From JBGZFC01 sp964346495 (GTDB taxonomy: Bacteria; Bacteroidota; Bacteroidia; Bacteroidales; Dysgonomonadaceae): a DNA stretch of 22,972 bases. Under the pieces are notes generated by a model. That model was given only the letters and a program-made list of their open reading frames with translations. It searched no databases and was not told where the DNA came from. Every line of letters begins with the position of its first letter. The stretch's first letter is position 1. The DNA lies in contig CAYFUW010000029.1 in NCBI GenBank assembly GCA_964346495.1, forward strand, positions 1 to 22,972. The letters are read 5' to 3'. Below are positions 1-6,881 of the stretch, piece by piece. The position numbers were made by a program, and so were the translations under genes.

Positions 1-62
1 TTATTAATTAAAAAATGATCGAGTGAAAAAAGAATTATGAAATAGCTGAAAGAAATAGCATA

Positions 63-311
63 TTGATAACTGAAGTGAAAATCACTTTGCGAACTCATCA
101 GCTCAAAAAAAATATCAAAAGGGTGTATCGAATTGATAATCAGTGTGGTCTGAAGAGTCAGTTTGAAATTTACATCGAAAACAGAAGATTGTTTTCTATA
201 AGTGATTCTAGATTCGAATACAAAGATACTCATTTTTTTGAAAATATAAGTATTTATTCTGTTTTTTTGTGCGAAAAAGAGTATAAATTTGCATTTAATT
301 CATTTAAATAG
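63..311 (+). CDS. Doubtful small ORF, 82 residues
   Basis: This open frame would begin with TTG and encode 82 residues with no recognisable domain, signal peptide or membrane segment. I do not recognise it. The product is rich in Lys, Phe, Ile and Ser, as chance translation of AT-rich DNA would be. No promoter or ribosome binding site is visible before it. Its 3' end overlaps the promoter-like element at 284-291 that probably serves the next gene. It may be a real small gene, the tail of a decayed one, or chance. The first 62 bases of the window hold nothing I can identify. Confidence 0.2.
   Translation: MITEVKITLRTHQLKKNIKRVYRIDNQCGLKSQFEIYIENRRLFSISDSRFEYKDTHFFENISIYSVFLCEKEYKFAFNSFK
284..291 (+). 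promoter_or_regulatory. Bacteroidota -7 promoter element for the TPR gene
   Basis: TAAATTTG matches the Bacteroidota -7 consensus TAnnTTTG and lies 28 nt before the ATG at 319. A clear TTTG at the usual spacing is missing: the nearest TTG, at 267-269, is only 14 nt away. The box would place transcription start near 297, just before the first gene of the TPR-peptidase-DUF2461-anSME cluster. It also argues against the in-frame TTG at 289 as a start codon. Confidence 0.45.
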
Positions 312-318
312 ATTTTTC

Positions 319-1164
319 ATGAACTATAAGATTCGTATTAAAGTTTTATCTGTTGCATTAATGATTATCGTTTGTTTGTCGGTAAAATCGCAAACTACAG
401 AATATCAAAAATGGGTAACTAAAGCTATGCACCATATCGAACTCAATCAACTCGATAGTGCGTCTATCTACCTTAACAGGGCTATGGCAAGCGACCCCGC
501 AAATGAAAATAATTCTGTTTTGCTTTTAAATCAGGGAATTATTCAGCGTCAGCTGAAGATGTATAACGAAGCATATATATCTTTGTCGGCGGCATTAAAT
601 AGCGGAAAAAACAGATCGTCGGTTCTGCACAACAGAGCATCACTTTTGGTAGAGATGAATCAATTTGATGATGCGTTGGAAGATTACAACGCTCTGTTGC
701 AGATTGATTCTGACGATGTGGAAGCTCTCTACAGACGTGGCGTTCTGTTTTTGCAAAAGGGCGACAGGCAATCGGCAGAAATTGACTTTAACAGACTAGA
801 GAAACTCTCGTCAAATCACATCTATACTAAATTGAGTAAAGCTCTTTTATATAAATTGGATGATGAATGGCTAAAAGCTGAGGCTGTATATACAGAGATA
901 ATTTCATCGGAAAAAGAGTCGGATTCGGCTTACTATCTCAATCGTGCAGAGTGTTATATGAATTCGGGACAATTTGCGAAAGCTGCATCAGATTTGAGTG
1001 TAGTAGAACGAGCCGAGAGAGATAACCCGTTTTTCTATGTATTACGTGGAAGACTTCGTGTTTCGCAATACGACAATTTTGCAGCCAAATCCGATTTCGA
1101 AAAGGCAAAGCAGATGGGTTACGATGAAGATATTATAAATGACTTGATTAAAAAAGTTCAGTAA
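319..1164 (+). CDS. Exported tetratricopeptide repeat (TPR) protein
   Basis: The 281-residue product starts with a signal peptide: a basic n-region (MNYKIRIK), a hydrophobic stretch to about residue 20, and a likely cleavage near SVKSQ. The rest is a run of helical TPR units. Characteristic pieces include a segment ending DPANENNSVLLLNQGIIQ, then LHNRASLLVEMNQFDDALEDYNAL, EALYRRGVLFLQKGDRQSAEIDF and YYLNRAECYMNSGQFAKAASDL. TPR arrays are protein-interaction scaffolds, and no catalytic domain is visible. I chose ATG 319 because it opens the signal peptide; an in-frame TTG at 289 overlaps the promoter element. The metallopeptidase gene follows after 21 nt, so the two are probably co-transcribed. 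The partner protein cannot be told from the sequence. Confidence 0.85.
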   Translation: MNYKIRIKVLSVALMIIVCLSVKSQTTEYQKWVTKAMHHIELNQLDSASIYLNRAMASDPANENNSVLLLNQGIIQRQLKMYNEAYISLSAALNSGKNRSSVLHNRASLLVEMNQFDDALEDYNALLQIDSDDVEALYRRGVLFLQKGDRQSAEIDFNRLEKLSSNHIYTKLSKALLYKLDDEWLKAEAVYTEIISSEKESDSAYYLNRAECYMNSGQFAKAASDLSVVERAERDNPFFYVLRGRLRVSQYDNFAAKSDFEKAKQMGYDEDIINDLIKKVQ

Positions 1165-1185
1165 CAAACAATAAAATATATAAAC

Positions 1186-2046
1186 ATGAAGTGGATAAAT
1201 AGAAACGATAGTACCAAAAATTATGAAGACCGTCGTGGTCGCGGTGCAAAGCGAGGACTTGCAGTTGGAGGCGCAGGTGCAATTGTAATAGCTCTTATAG
1301 CTCTTTTGATGGGACAAAATCCGTTGCAGGTACTTCAAATGACAGGTGCATTGTCGGGTGGAGATTCTACGGAAGAGGTTGTTGACCAATCGAGAGTAAA
1401 CGAAAACGAAGACCTAAAAGTGTTTACACTCGGTGTTTTCAATAGCGCCAACGATGTTTGGGAAAAGATTTTTAGAGAAGAGCTGAACCAAACTTATCGC
1501 AAACCGACATTGGTAACGTTTACAGATGCTACAACATCGGGTTGTGGTCATGCAACTGCATCGGTAGGTCCGTTTTACTGTTCTGCAGATGAGAAAGTCT
1601 ATATCGATTTGAATTTCTTTCACCAGTTGGTAAGAGAATATGGTGCCGAAGGAGAGATGGCAATTGCTTATGTTACTGCTCATGAAGTGGGGCATCACGT
1701 TCAAAAATTGCTTGGAATTCTCGACCAGGTAAATCAATATCGTGGTCGCCTGCCGGAAGCGGAATTCAATAAACTTAACGTGAAAATGGAGTTGCAAGCT
1801 GACTTTTTTGCCGGACTTTGGGCAAATCAGGCGCATCGCATGCGTACTATTCAAATAGAAGATGGCGATTTGGAATCGGCTATTAGTGCTACTACGGCAA
1901 TAGGTGACGATACGCTACAGAAAAAGGCACAAGGATATACCGTACCTGACTCATTTACTCACGGCACATCGGCACAAAGAACTTATTGGTACAAAAAAGG
2001 ATTCTTGACGGGAGATTTTAAACAGGGGGATACGTTTGGGGAGTAG
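1186..2046 (+). CDS. Neutral zinc metallopeptidase, YpfJ-type (Zn_peptidase family)
   Basis: The 286-residue protein belongs to the putative neutral zinc metallopeptidase family typified by E. coli YpfJ (Pfam Zn_peptidase). Residues 1-24 are charged and Arg-rich, followed by one membrane segment at about 25-43 (GLAVGGAGAIVIALIALLMG), so it is probably anchored with the catalytic domain outside the cytoplasm. The zinc motif HEVGHH is at residues 166-171, with H166 and H170 as ligands and E167 as general base. E202 in MELQADFFAGLWA is the likely third ligand, as usual in the family. The family's RRG and SGCG elements are also present. Length is typical. The physiological substrate is unknown. 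It sits 21 nt after the TPR gene and 48 nt before the DUF2461 gene. Confidence 0.9.
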   Translation: MKWINRNDSTKNYEDRRGRGAKRGLAVGGAGAIVIALIALLMGQNPLQVLQMTGALSGGDSTEEVVDQSRVNENEDLKVFTLGVFNSANDVWEKIFREELNQTYRKPTLVTFTDATTSGCGHATASVGPFYCSADEKVYIDLNFFHQLVREYGAEGEMAIAYVTAHEVGHHVQKLLGILDQVNQYRGRLPEAEFNKLNVKMELQADFFAGLWANQAHRMRTIQIEDGDLESAISATTAIGDDTLQKKAQGYTVPDSFTHGTSAQRTYWYKKGFLTGDFKQGDTFGE

Positions 2047-2094
2047 GTTGACAATTTGCTGTCTGTTATATTTTATTTTTAAAACGTGAATCAA

Positions 2095-2751
2095 ATGGAC
2101 TTTAAACAGATATTCAACTTTCTTGCACATTTGCAAATTTATAACGAACGTAACTGGTTTAACGAAAACAAGCATGAATACGAAAAGGCACGTGCAACAC
2201 TTGAAACATTTGTCAATGCGCTAATTCCGCCGCTTGTTGAACTCGACGAGAGTATCGGCACGGTAACCGCTTCGGAATGTATATTTCGTATTTATCGCGA
2301 TATTCGTTTTTCGCCCGATAAAGCACCGTATAAAAGACATATGAGTGCGTTTATTGCCAACGGCGGACGGAAAACTCGCTTTGCAGGATACTATATTCAT
2401 CTGCAACCCGATGAGTCGTTTATTGCAGGCGGAGTTCATTCACCCGATAAATTTACGCTCGAATCTATCCGAAATTATATCTTTCATCATCCCGACGAAA
2501 TTCGTGCAATTCTCGATAATAAACAGTTTAAAGAGATGTTTGAACTATCGGATGAAGACAGGCTGAAAAATCCGCCACGAGGATATTCAAAAGAGTTTAA
2601 AGAGATTGAACTGATTAAAAACAAGCACTTTATCACTTATCGAGCGTTGGATAACGAATTTTTTATGCAAGAAAACGTGGTTGAACGTTTGATGGAGATG
2701 TTCGAAGTGCAATATCCGTTCAATGCGTTTTTGAACAGAGCGATTAGATAA
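2095..2751 (+). CDS. DUF2461 (TIGR02453) family protein
   Basis: The 218-residue product matches the DUF2461/TIGR02453 family along its length. Features include an N-terminal segment with NERNWFNENKHEYEKAR, the central FRIYRDIRFSPDKAPYK motif with following basic residues, GYYIHLQPDESFIAGG, and a C-terminal part ending in PFNAFLNRAI. No signal peptide or membrane segment is visible, so it is probably cytoplasmic. The family is widespread but its biochemical role is not established to my knowledge. A GTG at 2086 adds three residues in frame; ATG 2095 is preferred because it gives the usual MDFKQ start, though neither has a Shine-Dalgarno sequence. The anSME gene follows after 22 nt. Confidence 0.85.
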   Translation: MDFKQIFNFLAHLQIYNERNWFNENKHEYEKARATLETFVNALIPPLVELDESIGTVTASECIFRIYRDIRFSPDKAPYKRHMSAFIANGGRKTRFAGYYIHLQPDESFIAGGVHSPDKFTLESIRNYIFHHPDEIRAILDNKQFKEMFELSDEDRLKNPPRGYSKEFKEIELIKNKHFITYRALDNEFFMQENVVERLMEMFEVQYPFNAFLNRAIR

Positions 2752-2773
2752 TTATTTTTTATTACACGTTTCT

Positions 2774-4006
2774 ATGTCAACTTTCGCACCTTTTGCAAAA
2801 CCTTTGTACGTGATGCTCAAACCTGTCGGTTCGTTGTGTAATCTCGCTTGCGACTATTGCTACTATCTCGAAAAAGCGAATCTGTATGCGGAAAACAGGA
2901 ACCATGTGATGAGCGAGGAGTTGTTAGAGCGGTTTGTGAAAGAGTATATCGAATCGCAAACCATGCCGCAAGTGATGTTTACCTGGCACGGTGGCGAAAC
3001 GTTGATACGTCCGCTATCGTTTTATAGAAAAGCGATTGAGTTGCAGAAAAGATACGCGCAAGGCAGACAAATCGACAATTCCATACAGACCAATGGTATT
3101 TTGCTTACAGACGGATGGTGCCGATTTTTCAAAGAGAACAATTTTCTGGTAGGAATTTCTATTGACGGTCCGCAAGAGTTTCACGATGAGTATCGTCGCG
3201 ACAAAATGAATCGACCTTCTTTTACCAAAGTTATGCGAGGAATTGAGCTATTGAAAAAACACGATGTCGATTTCAATTGCATGGCAGTTGTAAACGATTA
3301 CAATGTAGATTATCCGTTAGAGTTTTATCGATTTTTCAAAGAGATAGGTTGCCAGTTTATTCAATTTACGCCTATCGTGGAGCGGATTAGAAAAAATGAG
3401 CCGAAACTAAAATTAGCCACCGTTGAAAACAAAGAAGAAGAAATAGAAATCGCATCTTTCAGTGTAAATCCAAAGAAATGGGGCGAGTTTTTGTGTGCCG
3501 TTTTCGATGAATGGGTAAAAGAGGATGTCGGAGAAATATTTGTACAGCTTTTTGATGCAACACTTGCTAATTGGGTGGGTGAAAAGCCCGGTGTTTGCAC
3601 AATGGCGAAAACTTGCGGACATGCCGGAGTTATGGAATTTAACGGCGATGTCTATTCTTGCGACCACTTTGTGTTTCCCGATTATCGATTGGGAAATATC
3701 TATTCTAAACCGCTTGTCTCGATGATGTATTCCGACAGGCAATTGAAGTTCGGAAGTGATAAATTTGATACGTTACCGCAACAGTGTCGCGAGTGTGATA
3801 TGCTTTTTGCTTGTTATGGTGAATGTCCGAAAAATCGGTTTGCAAAAGACAAGTACGGCAACAGAGGGTTAAACTATCTGTGCGAAGGCTATTACGCATT
3901 TTTTCAACACGTTGCGCCATATATGGATTTTATGAAGCAAGAGTTGTTGGCTGAACGTGCTCCGGCAAACGTTATGGAGTGGATAAAGGCGGGAAATCCG
4001 AAATAG
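2774..4006 (+). CDS. Anaerobic sulfatase-maturating enzyme (radical SAM/SPASM)
   Basis: This 410-residue radical SAM enzyme matches the anSME family, which oxidises an active-site Ser or Cys of sulfatases to C-alpha-formylglycine in the cytoplasm without oxygen. The N-terminal segment LKPVGSLCNLACDYCYYLEK carries the CxxxCxxC motif (C22, C26, C29) that binds the SAM-cleaving 4Fe-4S cluster. The TWHGGETL motif follows near residue 75. The C-terminal SPASM region has C275, C281 and C296 (FNGDVYSCDHF) and a cluster CRECDMLFACYGECPKNRF, enough for two auxiliary clusters. The next gene, after a structured leader, encodes a serine-type sulfatase, its expected substrate. It is probably the last gene of the 319-4006 cluster, because a new promoter starts five bases after its stop. 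Confidence 0.93.
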   Translation: MSTFAPFAKPLYVMLKPVGSLCNLACDYCYYLEKANLYAENRNHVMSEELLERFVKEYIESQTMPQVMFTWHGGETLIRPLSFYRKAIELQKRYAQGRQIDNSIQTNGILLTDGWCRFFKENNFLVGISIDGPQEFHDEYRRDKMNRPSFTKVMRGIELLKKHDVDFNCMAVVNDYNVDYPLEFYRFFKEIGCQFIQFTPIVERIRKNEPKLKLATVENKEEEIEIASFSVNPKKWGEFLCAVFDEWVKEDVGEIFVQLFDATLANWVGEKPGVCTMAKTCGHAGVMEFNGDVYSCDHFVFPDYRLGNIYSKPLVSMMYSDRQLKFGSDKFDTLPQQCRECDMLFACYGECPKNRFAKDKYGNRGLNYLCEGYYAFFQHVAPYMDFMKQELLAERAPANVMEWIKAGNPK

Positions 4007-4010
4007 CTGA

Positions 4011-4040
4011 TTTGTGTGTAATCAATAATTCCTATCTTTG
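4011..4040 (+). promoter_or_regulatory. Bacteroidota promoter upstream of the sulfatase leader
   Basis: TTTG at 4011-4014 and TATCTTTG at 4033-4040 are separated by 18 nt, a good match to the Bacteroidota TTTG/TAnnTTTG promoter. Transcription would start near 4047, giving the sulfatase mRNA a leader of about 400 nt. I see no open frame in that leader that looks like a gene. Confidence 0.6.
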
Positions 4041-4108
4041 TGTAAAATAATCATTATTGACTGCCTAAAATATTTTGTTTCAATACTAATTGTTTATAAG
4101 AAGGCATT

Positions 4109-4409
4109 TGAAGTGTTTAGATAACTTACAAGTTTGCTTTTTGAACTTCATTAAAAATAGACTATTTCTCGCCACGGCATAATCCAAGTAAACTTGTCCT
4201 CTGCTCGTTTGGCTTGGTGAAATAGTTCATAGAAGTTTTCTGCACATAACCCCCAATTTTAATTGGGGGAATACAATAAAAGAACGGTATAAACACTGTA
4301 AGTGTTTCCCTGTCTCCGATATGGGCAACTCTTACGGAGTTTCGTTAAGTTATTTTTCCTAATCCCCAGATAAATCTGGGGGTTATTCAAGGATTTGTCC
4401 TACGGACAA
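4109..4409 (+). repeat. Cluster of palindromes in the sulfatase leader
   Basis: The 445 bases between the anSME stop and the sulfatase ATG contain no convincing gene but many inverted repeats. TGAAGT 4109-4114 pairs with ACTTCA 4145-4150. ACTATTTC 4161-4168 pairs with GAAATAGT 4219-4226. CCCCCAATT 4250-4258 pairs with AATTGGGGG 4261-4269. AAACACT 4291-4297 pairs with AGTGTTT 4301-4307. CTCCG 4314-4318 pairs with CGGAG 4335-4339. CCCCAGAT 4364-4371 pairs with ATCTGGGG 4374-4381. TTGTCC 4395-4400 pairs with GGACAA 4404-4409. They may be remnants of a mobile or dispersed repeat, or a structured 5' leader. The two CCCC...GGGG palindromes resemble each other. Confidence 0.55.
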
Positions 4410-4451
4410 TTATTTAGTCATTCAACAATGAAAAATAATATTGATAACGAT

Positions 4452-5867
4452 ATGAAACATAAACTCATCACAACCACACTGTCGCTGGCGACTTTAACAT
4501 CGTTGAATGCGCAACAGAAACCCAATGTGGTTTTTATTCTTGCCGATGATTTGGGCTATGGCGATTTGAGTTGTTATGGGCAGGAGAAGTTTCTGACACC
4601 CAATATCGATAATCTGGCATTGAACGGTACGCGTTTTACCCGTTCATATTCCGGAACGACCGTTAGCGCACCTTCGCGTGCAAGTTTGTTGACCGGATTG
4701 CATACGGGACACACGCCAATTCGTGGGAATAAAGAGATGCAACCAGAAGGTCAGTTTCCGCTTCCCGATTCAACTTTCACAATTTTCCATCTGTTTAAAA
4801 ATGCCGGATATGTAACCGGAGTTTTTGGAAAGTGGGGGTTGGGACAACCAGGCTCATCTGGCGACCCGAACAATCAGGGTGTGGATGAATTTTTTGGTTT
4901 CAACTGCCAAATGTTGGCGCACAATTACTATCCGAGCCATTTGTGGCACAATCAAACTAAAGTAGAGTTTCCCGATAATGAAAACGGACAATTTGGAACA
5001 TATTCGCAAGGGTTGATTCAGGAAAAGACGTTGGAATTTATCGAAAAGCAGAAAGATAATCCTTTTTTCTTATATGTTCCGATGGTATTGCCACATGCTG
5101 AATTGGTGGTTCCTGAAGATTCCATTATTCAATATTTTAGAGGTAAATTTCCCGAAATACCATATCAAGGAACAGATTCGGGACCCTATTTCCGAAAAGG
5201 AGGATATATGTCGCAGGAGTATCCGCGTGCTACACATGCATCAATGGTAACCCGTATTGATATTTACGTCGGACAGATTATCGAAAAACTGAGAGAGGCA
5301 GGAGTTTACGAGAATACACTTATTATTTTTACGAGCGATAACGGTCCGCATCAAGAGGGTGGCGGCGATCCCGATTTTTTCAATAGCAATGGTATTTATC
5401 GAGGATATAAACGCGATTTGTACGAAGGCGGAATTCGTGTGCCGACTATTGTTTCGTGGCAAGGAAATGTTCCCGAAGGTACAGAGAGCGACCAACCTTT
5501 TGCATTTTGGGACTATATACCAACTTTCGCAGAACTGTTGGAAGTTGAAAATCCGAAAAATATTGATGGCATAAGTATGTTGCCCACTTTTCTTGATACG
5601 GAAGGTCAAAAAGAACACGATTATTTCTATTTCGAATTTCTGGAGATGGGTGGACGACAAGCGGTAATAAAAGGTGATTGGAAACTCTTGCATCAAAGTA
5701 TTCGCAACAGACCCAATTGGGAGTTGTACAATCTTGCATCCGACCCGGCGGAAAATCACAATTTGATTTTGCTCTATCCCGAAAAAGCGGAAAAGTTGAA
5801 AGAAATTATGAAAAACGCACGTATTGAGGATGAGAATTGGGAGCTTTTCCCAAAAGAAGAGGAGTAG
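4452..5867 (+). CDS. Exported sulfatase, serine-type (arylsulfatase A-like)
   Basis: The 471-residue product is a family S1 sulfatase, hydrolysing a sulfate ester, probably on a glycan. Residues 1-20 form a signal peptide ending SLNA-QQ, so it acts in the periplasm or outside. Metal-binding residues appear in ILADDLGYGD (D32, D33) and TSDNGPH. The active-site signature is SAPSR with S72 in place of Cys, so formylglycine must come from Ser, the reaction anSME performs; the anSME gene lies just upstream. Further family motifs are GKWGLG and a C-terminal GDWKLLHQ. ATG 4452 is chosen because it opens a clean signal peptide. An in-frame ATG at 4428 would add eight residues including two Asp, and a TTG at 4395 is unlikely. 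The substrate cannot be read from the sequence. Confidence 0.93.
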   Translation: MKHKLITTTLSLATLTSLNAQQKPNVVFILADDLGYGDLSCYGQEKFLTPNIDNLALNGTRFTRSYSGTTVSAPSRASLLTGLHTGHTPIRGNKEMQPEGQFPLPDSTFTIFHLFKNAGYVTGVFGKWGLGQPGSSGDPNNQGVDEFFGFNCQMLAHNYYPSHLWHNQTKVEFPDNENGQFGTYSQGLIQEKTLEFIEKQKDNPFFLYVPMVLPHAELVVPEDSIIQYFRGKFPEIPYQGTDSGPYFRKGGYMSQEYPRATHASMVTRIDIYVGQIIEKLREAGVYENTLIIFTSDNGPHQEGGGDPDFFNSNGIYRGYKRDLYEGGIRVPTIVSWQGNVPEGTESDQPFAFWDYIPTFAELLEVENPKNIDGISMLPTFLDTEGQKEHDYFYFEFLEMGGRQAVIKGDWKLLHQSIRNRPNWELYNLASDPAENHNLILLYPEKAEKLKEIMKNARIEDENWELFPKEEE

Positions 5868-5888
5868 ATAATATTGTTGTTTTTTTAG

Positions 5889-5909
5889 GATGTAAAACAT
5901 CTGTTTTTT
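5889..5909 (+). terminator. Weak terminator after the sulfatase
   Basis: GATGT (5889-5893) and ACATC (5897-5901) form a five-pair stem with an AAA loop, followed by TG and a run of six T. It lies 21 nt past the sulfatase stop. The stem is short, so termination may be partial. Confidence 0.4.
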
Positions 5910-6000
5910 GCAAGATTAGGAATCTTTAACTAATCTGTATTATCCTTATTTGCAGTTTGTTATGCGTCGTATTGTCTATGCTCGTATCTGGATTATAGCC

Positions 6001-6031
6001 TTGATTTAAAAACTTATTTTTCTTATATTTG
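6001..6031 (+). promoter_or_regulatory. Bacteroidota promoter for the 103-residue coiled-coil protein
   Basis: TTG at 6001-6003 and TATATTTG at 6024-6031 are spaced by 20 nt, matching the Bacteroidota consensus. Predicted transcription start is near 6038, leaving a leader of about 57 nt. Confidence 0.65.
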
Positions 6032-6039
6032 CTTGAGAA

Positions 6040-6064
6040 ATTCGGTATTATAGAGTTGCCGAAT
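6040..6064 (+). other. Hairpin at the 5' end of the coiled-coil gene's mRNA
   Basis: ATTCGG (6040-6045) pairs with CCGAAT (6059-6064) across a 13-nt loop. The hairpin would start almost at the predicted +1, a position typical of 5' stabilising stems. Six pairs could also arise by chance. Confidence 0.35.
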
Positions 6065-6094
6065 AAACATTCTTAATCAAAAAAACAGAACAAT

Positions 6095-6406
6095 ATGTCA
6101 AAGACAATTTCAGATCAAATTGAGAAAACTCAATTATTGATTAGCGGTTTAAGAAAAAACCTGCATTTGGTAACCGATAAAGGTATAAATACCGAACTAA
6201 TAGACAAAATGGAGGCAATAAGCAAAACTCTTGCCGTACAAAACGAAAAGGTAGAGGTGCTTCGTGAGGAGGTTTCAAAAGAGATAAGAGTTGCGAACCA
6301 ACAACACAAAGAGTTGCGCGATGATTTTGCCGATACAAAACGTATAATCAAACAAAATTTTCCACAAGAGGAGTGGGAGAAATTCGGAGTACTCGATAAA
6401 CGATAA
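6095..6406 (+). CDS. Small coiled-coil protein of unknown function, 103 residues
   Basis: The product has no signal peptide, no membrane segment and no Cys. Two charged helical stretches dominate: about residues 1-50 (ISDQIEKTQLLISGLRKNL onward) and 50-90 (LAVQNEKVEVLREEVSKEI onward), the second with clear heptad character. It ends with a short segment containing FPQEEWEKFGVLDKR. I do not recognise a named family. It is probably real: it has a promoter matching consensus at 6001-6031, a strong terminator at 6430-6474 and sense-strand codon use like its neighbours. It is monocistronic. A small cytoplasmic structural or adaptor protein is a reasonable guess and no more. Confidence 0.75.
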   Translation: MSKTISDQIEKTQLLISGLRKNLHLVTDKGINTELIDKMEAISKTLAVQNEKVEVLREEVSKEIRVANQQHKELRDDFADTKRIIKQNFPQEEWEKFGVLDKR

Positions 6407-6429
6407 GTATGTTCCGAAAACAGAATAGA

Positions 6430-6474
6430 AGAGTGTCTTGGAAGTTGTTTTAATTTTTGAGGCACTCTTTTTTT
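6430..6474 (+). terminator. Rho-independent terminator
   Basis: AGAGTGTCTT (6430-6439) pairs, with two G-U wobbles, with the segment ending GGCACTCT at 6468. A T-run continues to 6474. It lies 23 nt past the coiled-coil gene's stop and insulates it from the B12 riboswitch. Confidence 0.8.
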
Positions 6475-6560
6475 AGTCTCTTTTTCTTTTATAGATTGTC
6501 ACATATTGGTCTAAAAAATAAAAATCACAATATATTTTATGTGTTTATTTTATTTTTCAC

Positions 6561-6568
6561 TATCTTTG
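6561..6568 (+). promoter_or_regulatory. Bacteroidota -7 element of the B12 operon
   Basis: TATCTTTG matches TAnnTTTG. The predicted start is near 6574, which coincides with the first base of the riboswitch P1 stem at 6575. A clear -33 TTTG at standard spacing is not visible. Confidence 0.55.
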
Positions 6569-6574
6569 CAGTCT

Positions 6575-6800
6575 GAAATTTTGGTGTTACAAGTTCCATC
6601 TCGGCTTCGGAACAAGTAATGAAAAGGGAATCAGGTGAAAGTCCTGAACAGACCCGCTGCTGTAAGCTCCGCTTATGTGCGAACAAAAACCTTAGCCACT
6701 GTATCGTTTTAGATATGGGAAGGCGTTCGACACGAGGAGTAAGTCAGAAGACCTGCCAATATTTCAAAATTAGTTACATAGCTTTCGGGGAATAGAGCTT
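6575..6800 (+). promoter_or_regulatory. Cobalamin (adenosylcobalamin-type) riboswitch
   Basis: The leader of the btuB-like gene has the hallmarks of a cobalamin riboswitch. These are the core segments GGGAATCAGGTGAAA, then GTCC, then CCCGCTGCTGTAA (about 6626-6665), and the B12 box AGTCAGAAGACCTGCC at 6742-6757. P1 pairs GAAATTTTGG (6575-6584) with CCAATATTTC (6756-6765), with one mismatch. P5 pairs TAAGC with GCTTA around 6663-6675. A following stem AGCT/AGCT (6780-6783 and 6796-6799) presents CGGGG (6786-6790), which can pair with CTCCG (6667-6671) in the P5 loop; this is the kissing-loop arrangement known for this class. When cobalamin binds, expression of the downstream uptake genes should fall. 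Confidence 0.93.
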
Positions 6801-6876
6801 GAAAACGACACGCGAAACAATCATTTTTTTAGAACGTGCTTCATTTTCAAAATGCTTTGCCGAAAAAATATTCGGT
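6801..6876 (+). promoter_or_regulatory. Possible expression platform before btuB
   Basis: Between the riboswitch and the ATG at 6882, TTGAAAA (6799-6805) can pair with TTTTCAA (6844-6850), enclosing CACG 6809-6812 with CGTG 6835-6838. GCCGAA (6859-6864) can pair with TTCGGT (6871-6876), five bases before the start codon. There is no GC-rich stem directly followed by a T-run, so translational control seems likelier than termination. The 5' pairing arm overlaps the riboswitch P13 region by two bases. Confidence 0.4.
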
Positions 6877-6881
6877 AATAG

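Noticed and set aside
4150..4427. Remnant of an insertion sequence in the sulfatase leader
   Set aside because: No frame encodes transposase-like residues and no matching terminal repeats with target duplication are visible.
4395..4451. TTG 4395 or ATG 4428 as the sulfatase start
   Set aside because: TTG 4395 falls in a palindrome. ATG 4428 puts acidic residues before the signal peptide. ATG 4452 gives a normal signal peptide, though 4428 cannot be excluded.
5241..5900. A 219-codon minus-strand frame opposite the sulfatase
   Set aside because: It lies fully antisense to a gene with all sulfatase motifs, and its product has no recognisable domain; it is a codon-bias shadow.
6821..6830. T-run after the riboswitch as a transcription terminator
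   Set aside because: No stable stem lies directly upstream of the run, so it does not form a standard terminator.
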